From NCBI GenBank assembly GCA_013339895.1, contig JABACO010000003.1:5358537-5422536 (forward strand): a stretch of 64,000 bases of DNA, read 5' to 3'. The stretch is from Ephydatia muelleri (Eukaryota > Porifera > Demospongiae > Spongillida > Spongillidae). Both the position numbers and the translations under genes were made by a program. Positions 24,726 to 35,156 of this stretch are shown one piece after another. Every line of letters starts with the position of its first letter. Positions within the stretch are counted from its first letter, which is position 1. Below the pieces are notes generated by a model, which was not told where the DNA came from, did not search any database, and worked only from the letters and a program-made list of their open reading frames with translations.

Positions 24726-27700
24726 CACATGAGCAGGAGCTCCAGAGAAGATTCTGCAACTTTCTACTAGTTACCTTGACAATGGAGGGAAAGTTAGTTT
24801 TTTTTTTTGCTACATTATTGATTTATTTTTTTTGTATGTGGAGAAGTGCATATGTTAGTGGTATAGCTGTACGACCTAACCCGTCATCTCTTAGGAGCAG
24901 CTGGTGACACCAGAGTTTGTGACACAGTTTGAAGAGACATACGCAAAATTGGGGAACATGGGAGAGAGGGTTTTGGGGTAGGTTGGTGATGTTGCAATGC
25001 TATGAGAGGCAGTGATTGATAATTGTGTTTTGGCTGCTTGTAGCTTTGCCCACCAATTCTTGGATACAAGCCTATACACCAAAGATTTTGACTTCGAATC
25101 CATTAGGGTAATCTGTTTATTGTGTGATGATTTATGTTAGTAACCCCTCCCTCTCCCCTCCTACCCCCCCACCCCACCTCTCCCCTCCTACCCCCCCACC
25201 CCACCTCTCCCCTCCTACCCCCCCCCCCCTCTTTCCCACAACATATCAGCCTGAAACACTTCTGGGAGAGCTCTGCTTTGTGGGCCTGGTGTCCCTCATT
25301 GATCCGCCACGCCAATCTGTCCCAATGGCAGTGTCAAAATGCCGATCTGCAGGAATCAAGGTAAATACATCTTTAGGTTGAAGTTTTTCACAGCGCTTTG
25401 ACAATAATTGCACATTGTAAAAGGACGGCATACCACTAATGTTGTGGTACTACAATAGTTCCTCACCTTCGTATGTGTGTGTGGGTATGGATGCAATGTG
25501 TGCTCATGTGTATTTTACTCCCATAGGTGATCATGGTAACGGGAGATCACCCTCTCACCGCTAAGGCCATTGGACGGAAGGTTGGCATCATCAGCCCAGG
25601 TAAATTAAGTGCATAAAAAAGGCTGGGGACATCGTTATTAGACGTGTTGCATTGCAGTCTTTGATGGATTGTCTAGCTCACTAGAGTCCAACTGACCATG
25701 TAAAATTTCAAATTAATATGCTGAATGAACAAATGAAATCACATAAAAAATGCAGCTTAGGTTATCAAATTATATACTTGCTACAAAGATTTGTGATGAA
25801 ACAAGAAAAAAAAAACCCCTAATCTTTAATAAACCTGGCAGGGAATTATTGATATTAGGTGATTTCAGTTCATTTATTGTTTGATATAATAGGATTGGAT
25901 GCTTATCCCATACTGCAATTGTGTGAGCCCATATCTTCACATAACCCTGTAGGAATATATGCTGTTGATGAAATACCTGGTGCAGATCCCTTTACTATCC
26001 TACAACAGCCCAATCTGGCCAAGTAAGCTGAGGTTTTATACTTCAGGTGTACTGTAAATGATCTATTCTTGTCTAGACGAACACTAGCTGTAGTTGTCCA
26101 TGGATCAGAACTTGCTGTAAGTGTGGTATATGCATGCAATGTAAATGCGAGTAGCTTGGAGACTGGTACTCATTTAGGCCCTTTTAAACTGCGCCTGGTT
26201 TGCTCTTGCTGATATGCTGCATAACACCACACATGAGCTGTATACATACTGGTGGATAAACTCGAGAATCCTTGCAATGCCTCAAGTGGACAATGTGCCT
26301 TCAGCCGCACACATTCATCTTCAAAATCAAAATAAAAGAATGTATTTAACACCTCATAGCCAGTGAAATCACATTGCTAAGAGTAAAGGGTTTGGATATA
26401 ATGATGAAATGTTCAGAGGAACAACCAAAGCAGGCCTTTTGTGACTGGCATAAGTCCTCTTGTCTTCGAAGCAGGGCTAGGAAAACTGACCAGTTGTGTC
26501 ATTTGGAAAACAATCCCAAGAGGCCTTTTGCATGCATGCTGTAGTGCAGTACATTTTATGGGTTTATTTACAAATCTATTTAACACAACTCAGGAGATGT
26601 CAGATGCCCAGGTAGACTACATCTTGGCCAATTATCCTGAGATCGTCTTCGCTCGGACGTCACCCACACAGAAGTTGCGCATTGTGGAGGGGTGTCAGAG
26701 GGCAGGCTTCGTAGTGGCTGTAACGGGAGATGGTGTGAATGATGCTCCTGCACTCAGAAAGGCCAACATTGGTAAAGCTAAACATCATAGATTTGGAATG
26801 ACATGGGGTTACTAGTGATTTCCTCCTGTCTTGCCACTGTATGTGCTTCACATTTTCAACGTAATGCCTTTTTTTGTCTTTCTCAATACCATGTCCGATG
26901 CCTCTTCTTCCACCCATTCTTGCTTCTTTAAGTCCTCACTCCATATCTGTTTTGACGCTACCCTCTCATATTTCCACCTGGTTATCATGCCTCTACCTCC
27001 TCCCCACTCCTATTCTTTCATTGTATTGTTCCATATTATCCTACTCCCAAATTTTTCTCCCCCTTTCTCCAAACTGTTTTCTTTCTACATGCCTCCTTCC
27101 CTCTCCTCCCCTCCTCCCCACCCCTATCCTCCTCCTAACCGCTATCTTCCTCCCCACCCCTATCCTCCTCCCCACCCTATCCTCCTTCCCACCCTATCCT
27201 CCTCACCACCCCTATCCTCCTCCCCACCCCTATCCTTCTCCCCACCCCTATCCTCCTCCCCACCCCTATCCTCCTCCCCTCTCTTATCCTCTCCAATTGT
27301 ATCCTCTCATCACACAACAATCAGGCATTGCCATGGGGATCACTGGGACAGATGTCTCCAAGCAGGCTGCCAGCATAATCCTCCTGGATGATAACTTTGC
27401 CACCATAGTCGCAGCAGTAGAAGAAGGTTAGCTATCCCCCTCTGCATGGCTGTGGATTATTCTCCCTCCCTTTCTCCCATGACCTCATGGAACCCTTCAG
27501 GACGCCTTCTCTTTGACAACCTCAAGAAGACGGCAGCCTACATGCTCACGGCCAACGTGCCTGAGGTGACTCCATTTGTCTTCTACGTGATACTCAACAT
27601 ACCTCTCCCTCTTGGAGTCCTGGGCACCTTGCTTATCAGCATTGGGACAGATATTGTGCGTACTAATGGTGCCACACCCCTCCACTCACCCCTTTCATAA

Positions 27701-29838
27701 ACCTTTCTCCCCAAAGGTTCCCGCCATATCTTTAGCTTATGAGAGGGCCGAGTGTGACATCATGGCTAGGAAGCCGAGGGACCAGAAGAGAGACAAACTC
27801 ACCAGCCAGAAGCTCATCTACCAGTCGTATGGGCAGATTGGCATGTTTGAGGTGAGGAGAAAATGGTACATGCATGCCTTTAAATGTATTTTGTGTGTTT
27901 CTTTTTTGGTCTGTTTGTGCTATATTTAATAAAAATCAAATAAATTATCACATATTTCAGTCTGCTGCTGGGTTCATGAGCTACTTTGTTGTGATGGGGG
28001 AGAACGGATTTCTGCCGTACACTCTCATTGGTCTGAGGAAAAACTGGGAGGATCCAAATGCCATCGTTACAGACAGTTATGGTCAGGATTGGGTAAGGAT
28101 ATATCGGTCCTTCTGTCGAGCTTTATCGACTTATTCTGACAGGGTTTTGCTCAGCGCTTGAACTTGCAGTACTTGGGTTTCACAGCCTTCTTCGTTGCTG
28201 TTGTTGTATCGCAATGGACGGACCTCATGATTTGCAGGACACGAAGAAATTCCTTCTTTCAAGCAGGACTGAGGTATGAGAATGTGGGAAGGTGGGGTGG
28301 TGATGGAGGGAGAAAGGAAGGAAATGGGTTGTGAAGCATTTCGCTGATATTGCATGGATTTAAAATACTCTGCATATGTTTCGTGCATGCTCAGTGGACG
28401 TTGTTTAGTTTAAAACACCTTTGTTTCAATTGTGCATCTTGAAAGAGCTGCATCATTATAGCATCCCTACATGCATTAACATCTATATCGTACAGAATAG
28501 ATAAGGGCTTAATATGTGCATTATGCTTGAATGCGTTTAGTTTTAATTGCGATTACATGGCTTAATTATTAGTTCTATTTTAATAGAAGCCTTTGATCAC
28601 AAATAATAGTACACAGTTGAATAAAGATGATAATGATACAGAGAGAGGACAACTAAACACCTAGCTCTACATGCACCCATCTAAAACAACAGGGACTCAC
28701 CTGTGGGATGCACCCCAAAAATGGAAAATAGTATGCAACGAGGATTGCATAGTTGATTCAGGGCAAATGTGCATGCTATGGATTGAATGAGCTAGCCTGA
28801 TGGTATAGTGAATGGCTAAGGTAACAAATGTACATGTGCTGTGTGTGTAGTGCCGTGTGTTCTACAGCTGGTCTGTATGTAGTAGAAAATTGGAATCCAT
28901 ACGCTGATACCAAATTGGTTAACAGGCTAGGGACCTACATGTACTGTATTCATGCCTAAATGGTACTATTAATAATGCAGTTCATCTACCTGCATGCAGG
29001 GCTTTATATATATTGTGAAGCCAGTCTGAAGGGGAGAAAATTTTGTAGGTCAGGCTGTTGAAATTTATGGGCATACTTTACTCCCTGTTCGAAACATTTG
29101 CATAGGGTGTAAGAAATGATCAAATATCAGTAACCGGGCTTTTGCTTCTTTTCATTAACTTCCCAGTAACCCTTTATTTTGTTGTTCGATTTGGCTGAGT
29201 GAGACATGCCTGCAGTAATCTTGCATACCTGCCCTAGAGTGAATGGTGTTGTTTTGATGACTGGATTAAAGGTCAGCATCAACTTCTCTCCTCCTAGTCC
29301 TCCTTCTCAATCCGCGGGGAAGAAAACAGAAAAAGCAGACTCTCGAAAGAAGTTGTACGAGAGCAGACGAGGAGAGAAAGAATACCTCTCATACGCTTAC
29401 TCTCCTGCCCTGTCCTCCTCTCAGGTTCCTCTCTCTCCTGTTCTCACCGAATCTCTCCATCATCCCTCCTCCTCTTCATCTCCTCTTCCTCTTCCTCTCC
29501 TCTACCTCCTCTCCTCTCCTCTCCTCTCGCCTACTCTCCTTCCTCTCCCTCTCCTCTTCCTCTCCTCTCCCTTCCTCTCCCTCCTCGTCCCCCCCCTCCC
29601 CTTTTATGTCTTTGCCAATGCTGGGCCACTGATCCATATCCAACCATTGTATTGTTATGTGCAGGTTTGAATGGTGGTTTGTACCACTTAGTTTTGCTCT
29701 ATTAATCTTTGTATACGACCATTTCCGGAAGGCGATCATTAGACGATGGCCTGGAGGTTGGTGTGACAATTTGTGTTCTCAGGTAACTCATGCTCTGTTT
29801 GTCCTTCAGGTTGGGTGGAGAGAGAAACACTATATTGA
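17759..29838 (+). CDS. P-type ATPase alpha subunit, P2C (Na,K/H,K-ATPase-like), 29 exons
   Basis: Predicted membrane cation pump. Exons: 17759-17908, 19588-19647, 19914-20114, 20486-20548, 20716-20766, 20871-21005, 21723-21840, 21938-22024, 22131-22312, 22650-22791, 23438-23514, 23872-23969, 24128-24260, 24317-24368, 24737-24792, 24895-24977, 25044-25107, 25250-25360, 25527-25599, 25953-26022, 26077-26116, 26594-26771, 27325-27426, 27501-27655, 27717-27851, 27961-28092, 28143-28273, 29665-29756, 29810-29838. They sum to 3000 bases (999 codons plus stop), frame kept at every junction. Visible motifs: TGES 227-230, DKTGT with phospho-Asp 384, KGAPE 516-520, TGDH 626-629, TGDGVND 726-732, and a C-terminus ending [10 protein letters not shown]. 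Relative to Na,K-ATPase, three ion-site residues differ: PEGL is PDGL (D342), the Ser before Asn794 is Ala793, and the first M6 Asp is Ser822. The M9 segment is missing from the assembled exons. Donor 14 is GC. The start is the first ATG of a His-rich N-terminus; any upstream untranslated exon is unknown. Confidence 0.9.
18033..18949. mobile_element. TIR element of about 917 bases in ATPase intron 1
   Basis: The left end contains TAGATAATAGAATAAAGGG and the right end its complement. CTAAATCAA is repeated directly outside both ends (18024-18032 and 18951-18959, with one extra C at the right), consistent with a target duplication of about 9 bases. No transposase was recognised inside; it contains the (GT)n run 18172-18244. 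A related end lies at 97-124. Confidence 0.65.
20331..21090. repeat. GT-rich microsatellites in ATPase introns 4 to 6
   Basis: GT tracts lie on the transcribed sense strand in three consecutive introns: about 20331-20432, 20767-20830 and 21040-21089. Translated Cys/Val-rich frames here are artefacts. Confidence 0.9.
23211..23450. repeat. 119-base tandem duplication in ATPase intron 10, spanning the splice acceptor
   Basis: Copy one starts at 23211 and copy two at 23330 (both TGCTTGACCCTGATGCA), with about 90 percent identity by eye. Each copy ends in CAACAGCCCACCTGTG, so the acceptor and the first bases of exon 11 are present twice. Only the second copy continues into coding sequence. Confidence 0.85.
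24027..24110. repeat. (CTC)n tract in ATPase intron 12
   Basis: Nearly pure CTC repeats end 17 bases before the acceptor of exon 13, acting as an extended polypyrimidine tract. Poly-Pro, Leu or Gly frames here are artefacts. Confidence 0.95.
24416..24725. repeat. GT/ATGTGT microsatellite in ATPase intron 14
   Basis: Degenerate ATGTGT repeats end in a pure GT run (about 24670-24723), only a few bases before the acceptor of exon 15. Confidence 0.95.
29400..29610. repeat. Pyrimidine-rich tract before ATPase exon 28
   Basis: An extended CTCCT tract lies upstream of the penultimate exon. A similar tract precedes the decayed exon copy at 33013, so the tract appears to belong to the duplicated unit. 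Confidence 0.8.
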
Positions 29839-30235
29839 AATCCTATTCTACAATGCATACTGTAATAGCTATATTGAATATGCAGTTGTACATAACTATA
29901 TAATCAAGCATCAGGGTGTGTGATTATTTATTACATGAACATTCTCAGCTTATTTCGTGGGATGCTTTCAGTGCTTTAAGAACGCTCCGATTTGAGTTTA
30001 GTGTGCATTTATGTTGCTTTGCATGGTGATATTTGCATGTGCACTGCTCATGTCAATTCAAATCATACTGAGTTGGGCAATGAGATTTCAATAGGCTGGC
30101 TTGATTCAGTTGATACGAAAGAAATCGTACAGGGTTGATAATTCAGAAGTAGTATGTATAGTACAGATAGTACAGGCTAGAGTTGTGTACAAAATAGGGA
30201 TGGAAAAACACAGTAAAATCCCATGTTGAGCTGGA
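29839..30235. other. 3' flank of the ATPase gene, no further gene
   Basis: AT-rich sequence with no coding signal and no convincing poly(A) signal seen by eye. Confidence 0.5.
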
Positions 30236-30905
30236 AAGTAAAAGAGAGAGAGAGGAGAGCGGAGAAGGTAGCGATGGCGAGAGAGAGGGAGATTAGGAGT
30301 AGAGAGAGAGGCACGAAGCGAGAGAGGAGAGAATAGAGGACCGAGATGCGATGAGAGGTTCGGACGAGAGAGAGGAGCGAAGAGCACCGGAGGACGAGAT
30401 GAGAGTCACGAGTGAGAGAAGAGGGGATCCCGTTACGAGTCGGTCGACGAGAAGAGCGAGCAGGTAGAGGGAGCGAGGATCTGAGAGAGTTGAGGAGCGA
30501 TGGAGGACCGGACGAGACGCCCTACGAGGAGCCTATGAAGGAAGGGAGAGATGAGAGACGGAGACGAGAGAGAGACGAGCTCTGGAGAGAGCGATGGAGG
30601 AGAGAGGAGAGAGAGAAGAGACGAGAGGAGAGGGAGCCCGGAGAGAATGAGAGAGAGAGAGAGGGAGAGAGGAGGAGAGAGAGAGCGAGAGAGGGGAAGG
30701 AGAGAGGAGAGAGAGAGAAGGAAGAGGAGAGAGAGAGAGGAGAGAGCGAGCGAGAGAGGATGAAGAGAGAGAGATGAGAGAGTGATGAGGAGAGGATCAG
30801 AGAGAGAGAGAGTGGAGGGAGAAGAGAGAGAGAGAGCAGAGGAGAGAGAGAGGAGAGAGAGCGAGCGAGAGAAGAGAGGTAGAGAGCGAGAGAGAGAAGA
30901 GATGA
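30236..30905. repeat. GA-rich purine tract of about 670 bases
   Basis: The plus strand is almost entirely A and G, with scattered C and T, dominated by GAGAGA and GGAGAG words. It begins within five bases of the stop codon of the receptor gene on the other strand. Arg/Glu- and Ser/Leu-rich frames across it are artefacts. Confidence 0.92.
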
Positions 30906-30909
30906 AACA

Positions 30910-31953
30910 TTAATTGGAGACCAAAGCGATAACAAATAAAATGATGCTCTTGTTTTCATGAGTCATGACTTCCAAAGCAATTTCATTCAACTTTCGACTT
31001 AGTGATTGCAACAGTGCACTGTCTTCACGTTGGTTATTGTGGAATGCGAGGATTCTTGTTGTTTGGCGCCCTCGCATGATTACCCCAATATGAGCCCAAA
31101 GCGATAGACCTGCAGTGACACTCCACAACTGGATGCACAAGGCAGAGGTAACCATGAGGATATTAGATGAAAGATTCTTATTAATTTGGTAGAGGCGATT
31201 AATAAAAGGAGGAAAAAAGAGAACGCAAAAGGTAATCGGGTACGCCGCTAGAGGAAGCATCTGTCGCATCATTTTCATCTGAATCACACCCTTATCTTGC
31301 AAGGTGTCTTTCCTTTTTCTATAGTACATAATGGCTACTAACATACCCATAGCAATGGACTCGGCGAGCAAAGTAATAATCCCCGGACCATACAGCAAGA
31401 CAAACTGCTCAGCGATCCCTTCCATTAGCTGGTTACGCTGACCGGGACAATTGTTCTTTTGGCTCTGTATCCAGCACCACGATCCAGCCAATCCATACGT
31501 ATGAGTCATGAAGGGTACTACGGCTAAGAAGAGAGGGACAACGAGAGAGGTGAGTACATACATGATTTCAAGCCTTTTCATGTTCTTGTAGAAGGCAACA
31601 TAGCAGAAGATGTGAAAAGTCACCCATATCGTACACATTAGCTTTAGAATAATGACGTATTGATGTATGAAGGCTATTGCAACGCAGAGATTTCCGGAGG
31701 CTTCGTTGACAATTGCACTGTCACCGACTATGTAGACCAGTTGGAAGATGCCGATGATTCCATGCACGAGAGCACTCAGAACCTGGTACAAGGCCAATCG
31801 ATAGATCAGCTTCCTATGCAGCTTCATCGCGAGGAACGGAATAATGGCTGTTGAGCAGACAAAAATAGCCACACCTCCCGTCGTACAGTACACAAGTGTC
31901 GCTGTGCTGTCCACGATACCACAGGTGTTGTATCCGTAGCTGTTGTTGGCCAT
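30910..31953 (-). CDS. Seven-transmembrane receptor, cAMP-receptor-like (class E-type)
   Basis: A single-exon frame of 347 residues that probably encodes a plasma-membrane G-protein-coupled receptor. Hydrophobic segments lie near residues 20-42, 50-75, 95-122, 130-152, 187-213, 228-252 and 263-290, an odd number that fits an outside N-terminus (NNS glycosylation site at residues 3-5). The loop after helix 4 contains GSWCWI, and the WCWI signature is typical of the Dictyostelium cAMP-receptor-like family that also occurs in some basal animals. Conserved cysteines sit near residues 87 and 169. Lysine/arginine-rich loops after helix 5 and a cytoplasmic tail of about 50 residues follow. The ligand cannot be predicted. 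The start is the first ATG of the frame. The gene lies between the ATPase 3' end and its decayed exon copy. Confidence 0.82.
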   Translation of the reverse strand: MANNSYGYNTCGIVDSTATLVYCTTGGVAIFVCSTAIIPFLAMKLHRKLIYRLALYQVLSALVHGIIGIFQLVYIVGDSAIVNEASGNLCVAIAFIHQYVIILKLMCTIWVTFHIFCYVAFYKNMKRLEIMYVLTSLVVPLFLAVVPFMTHTYGLAGSWCWIQSQKNNCPGQRNQLMEGIAEQFVLLYGPGIITLLAESIAMGMLVAIMYYRKRKDTLQDKGVIQMKMMRQMLPLAAYPITFCVLFFPPFINRLYQINKNLSSNILMVTSALCIQLWSVTAGLSLWAHIGVIMRGRQTTRILAFHNNQREDSALLQSLSRKLNEIALEVMTHENKSIILFVIALVSN

Positions 31954-32874
31954 CTTAGCCCAAAGATGCTGGTATTAGTTGGGCGTGACCCGTTCATGAA
32001 TAACGCTTCACATGAGATACCTTCTCAGAGCTGGCCGGCGAAAGGTCTAAAATTCAACCCAGGCAAGAGGAGGGGTGCCAAGTAGGGGGAGGGAGCAGGA
32101 GGGGGAAGTGCCCCCTCCTGCGCGAAGCGCGGAAGCTTTTTAAGTATATGTAATTGATGCATGAAACTAGGTTTTTTTTTTTAATAGTACGTGTAGCGTT
32201 GCAATATCACCACATAATCGGATATCATTGCATGGATGCCACTCAAAGACTAACTCATGCTCCTTGAAAACGTATGCGCATGTGTGGCACAAGACACTAT
32301 CGTCAGCTTCACAATATTTTATTATAATGAAGCCATTTCCACGTTACAAACCATGCTGATTGAAAAGCACGTTGACTACTGCCAAAGTTACGCTTTGGGA
32401 AGGCAGAACTTGCAGGCTGGTTAGGTTGTTCTGAAAGAGCAATTTCGGACTTGTCGGATTCATTTGTCACTTTCGACGCCATTGTGATCGGATGCATAAA
32501 TTTATCACGAAGTGAATTACACGTATAATTTATTTATTTATTTTAAGCCCAAACATCTACCCAGGCAATTGCCTGGTTGCCTGCTGGGCTCCGCCGGCCA
32601 TGCTTCTTAGTGTTCTATTTTATTCTTCATTGTGAATAAATCTACGCATGCGAGATGAAAAAGAGAGCACTGTTTGCCCTGTCATACCTCGCACTAAAAA
32701 ACGAACTACATATATGTTCGTTAAGCACACGTACAGTAGAACTGGTTTTTGCCACAAACCGCAAAGAACCATTTCGTTACAGAATACTTCCCCTATTTTA
32801 CAGGTATAGATTTTTGATAGGTATTCAAGAATAATTGTATTCTCAGTAACTGTTTCATATAGCGATACCAAAAC
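31954..32874. other. No gene recognised upstream of the receptor gene
   Basis: This holds the receptor promoter region. A T-rich run lies near 32170 and a CAGGCAATTGCCTG-type palindrome near 32561-32574. No other gene was recognised. Confidence 0.45.
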
Positions 32875-32889
32875 TTGAATATTGCTAAC

Positions 32890-33236
32890 TCATTCTCCTC
32901 CTCCTCCCTCCTCCCTCCTCCTTCCTCCTCCCCTACTCCTCCTCCTCTCTCCTCCTCCCCCCCTCCTCCTCCTCCTCCTCCTCCTTCCTCCCCTCCTCCT
33001 CCCCCTTCCCCCTTTTACCTCTTTGCCAATACTGGGCCAATGATTCATATCCAACCATTGTTATGTGCAGGTTTGAATGGTGGTTTGTACCACTTAGTTT
33101 CACCGAATATGACCATTTCCGGAAAGCAATTATGGCCTAGACTTTAGAGGTGGGTGTAACATTTTGTGTTCTCAGGTAACTCATTTCTGTTTGTCCTTCA
33201 GGTTGTATGGAAAGAGAAACACTATACTGAGATGTT
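32890..33236 (+). pseudogene. Decayed duplicate of the last two ATPase exons
   Basis: A CTC-rich tract (to 33012) is followed by sequence matching 29600-29838 base for base with scattered changes: the pre-exon stretch, the [10 protein letters not shown] exon, the short intron and the terminal exon. In this copy part of the M10 helix is deleted (PLSF joins EYDHFRK), a TAG follows soon after, and the terminal exon carries changes, including VWKE in place of WVERE-type sequence. It cannot encode a functional C-terminus. It lies 3.4 kb downstream of the real exons, beyond the receptor gene. Confidence 0.9.
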
Positions 33237-33726
33237 GGGGACGTAATAAACCGGGGACGAGGAAAAAAGGCGTGGTATATACATGTATAGCAATTGGATA
33301 GCGGTGACGTAAGTTACATAAAGCAATGCAAGTAGATTTCTTAATCTCCAATGGACGAGATAAGGAATGTAAATTTTGGGTGGAGCGAGGTGGGGCATCT
33401 CCTCCACCCTATTCTGCTCACCGCAGACTCTCTTGTTTTACTGTAAAGTACCACAAATAAGCCCCCTACCCTCCGCCCCCAACAAATAAGCCCCCTATGT
33501 AGACCAATATTCGATCGTGTCGAAGGGGAGGGGTTACTTCAGGTCGATGACACGGACGCCCAACAATGTCCCACTAAGGTCAGTATGCACCATCATCGAA
33601 AAGAGGGATGGAATATTCAAAGCGCCATTCAACACTTACCATATATTGGTTTTTCACAACACAGTACAATTTGTATCTTATGAATGTTAATCTGTGCGGC
33701 TCCTCCGTATCCGCCACATAGGCTCC
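33237..33726. other. No gene recognised
   Basis: Non-coding sequence, with a repeated word ACAAATAAGCCCCCTA around 33449-33499. Confidence 0.4.
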
Positions 33727-34560
33727 ATGAATCACCACATAGAGATAATTCAAAAGCGCTGCAGAGTATGTGGTAAGCTGTTGGCAGCTACAGGGAAAAG
33801 GAAAAGATCATTTTATCAATGCTCTGAGCATAGCTCTTTTCTGTATTTAGCATTGACATAAGTAATGATGTCCCAGGCCCACCCTTAATTCATCATTTTA
33901 CAATTCATGCAAACAAGTGCTAGACAGATATCTACAAGCTCAAGATCATCTTCTTGCATACAAGAGCTCCACCATTATCTTTCAGTGGATGGCACATGCA
34001 AAAGAGGGATGCATGGTATAGTAGAAATGTACATGCATGCATACCTGAAAGATTCATGTTGTACACTTATATATCTGCCTTCCACAAAAAGGAAGAGACA
34101 CAAAAGAGCAGATCCACATCCCAGAGGTAGCTCCACATGTACAAGTGCTAGCTGTAATGCAATTACTGTCTGGATTAAAGGATTGCACCACCGCACTACT
34201 CATCACCATGCAGATGTTCCAAATGCAATGATAAATAACCCAGCCATCTTGGATCAGCTGCAGTGCCTCTGCCAACCTCCGAGCTTCCATGCAGGGCACT
34301 TGTATGTATGTACCACTTGCACAGTGAAATGCATGGTTCATCGAGTTCAAGTGTATATAGGTGAAGCGCCCATGTTGTTACACACAGTTGAAGCCAGCAG
34401 AACTTAAGCTGGCATCTCAACGGACCACGACATTGCTGAAGGACGTATAATGGTCCACTGCATAAAAGCTGAAGATTATACCACACACATGAGTACAGCA
34501 CTTCACCAACAAAGGGTGAGGGGGTAAGGTGAAGATGGTATCTCTAGTATTGTGTAGGTT
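33727..34560 (+). pseudogene. Decayed gene with a CxxC zinc-knuckle start, possibly transposon-derived
   Basis: From ATG 33727 a 43-codon frame contains the motif RCRVCGKLLAATGKRKRSFY followed by Cys and His, a pattern seen at the N-terminus of several transposon-encoded proteins. After the stop, shorter open pieces in shifting frames run to about 34560 without a recognised domain. It may be the 5' part of a transposon gene now broken by frameshifts. The family is not identified. Confidence 0.3.
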
Positions 34561-34812
34561 GGCTGCCACCAGTCCTGAAAAGGTATTACAATATATCTAT
34601 GGAGGAACAGTTACGTATAATACATCTCCAGAAATGAGCGGTCAAAGGGAAAAGGTAAATAATTCGCGGTTTGCGAATATTCCCGTACTTTCCCATAGAC
34701 ATGTATGGGGTACTTCAATACCAAGCACACCAGATTTTTCTCAGCTTTTGTCACGAGGGATTGTTAGTACACTACATTTGGCATGATTTTTAGTAAGGTA
34801 GCCGTATTTCTC

Positions 34813-35058
34813 CTATTTAAGGTTACGCTTCCCTAGGATTGTCATAACATTTTCCTCAATGTTCAGGTCTCTCAACCATTGGTACACATCAACTGCAGTA
34901 GAGGAAGCCACCTGGGCACGCTCAGTGGTGTTAATGACAGGGTTTTGCCTTGCCCAAAGTTGGATTAACATCACCCATTTTGCTGTGACTAGGTGTGCTC
35001 CATCAGGCTCATCAATGACGGAACTACAGTCTTTGGTGGCCCTGGGGTAGGGGTGCAA
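34813..35058 (-). pseudogene. ISXO2-like transposase fragment, N-terminal half
   Basis: The minus-strand frame contains LIQLWARQNPVINTTERAQV and TAVDVYQWLRD, matching the region of ISXO2-like (IS1595-type DDE) transposases in eukaryotic elements where W-A-R and Y-Q-W-L-R are conserved. No catalytic core follows in this orientation. The assignment rests on remembered family patterns. Confidence 0.55.
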
Positions 35059-35156
35059 AATGACGAGTCACTATTCAAACATAAGCCAGAGGTACCAATT
35101 ACACGGTTTGTGCTACGTTGACATGTAATTCAATTTTTTTTGAATTTTCTTTTTAG

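Noticed and set aside
24416..24907. Cys/Val/Met-rich frames of up to 163 residues
   Set aside because: They come from the GT/ATGTGT repeat in ATPase intron 14.
29206..29670. Frame of 154 residues before ATPase exon 28, considered as the missing M9 exon
   Set aside because: Most of it is a CTC tract and no membrane segment like M9 is present. The final [10 protein letters not shown] part is noted, but it does not join in frame.
30412..30777. Arg/Glu-rich frame of 121 residues
   Set aside because: Pure translation of the GA-rich tract.
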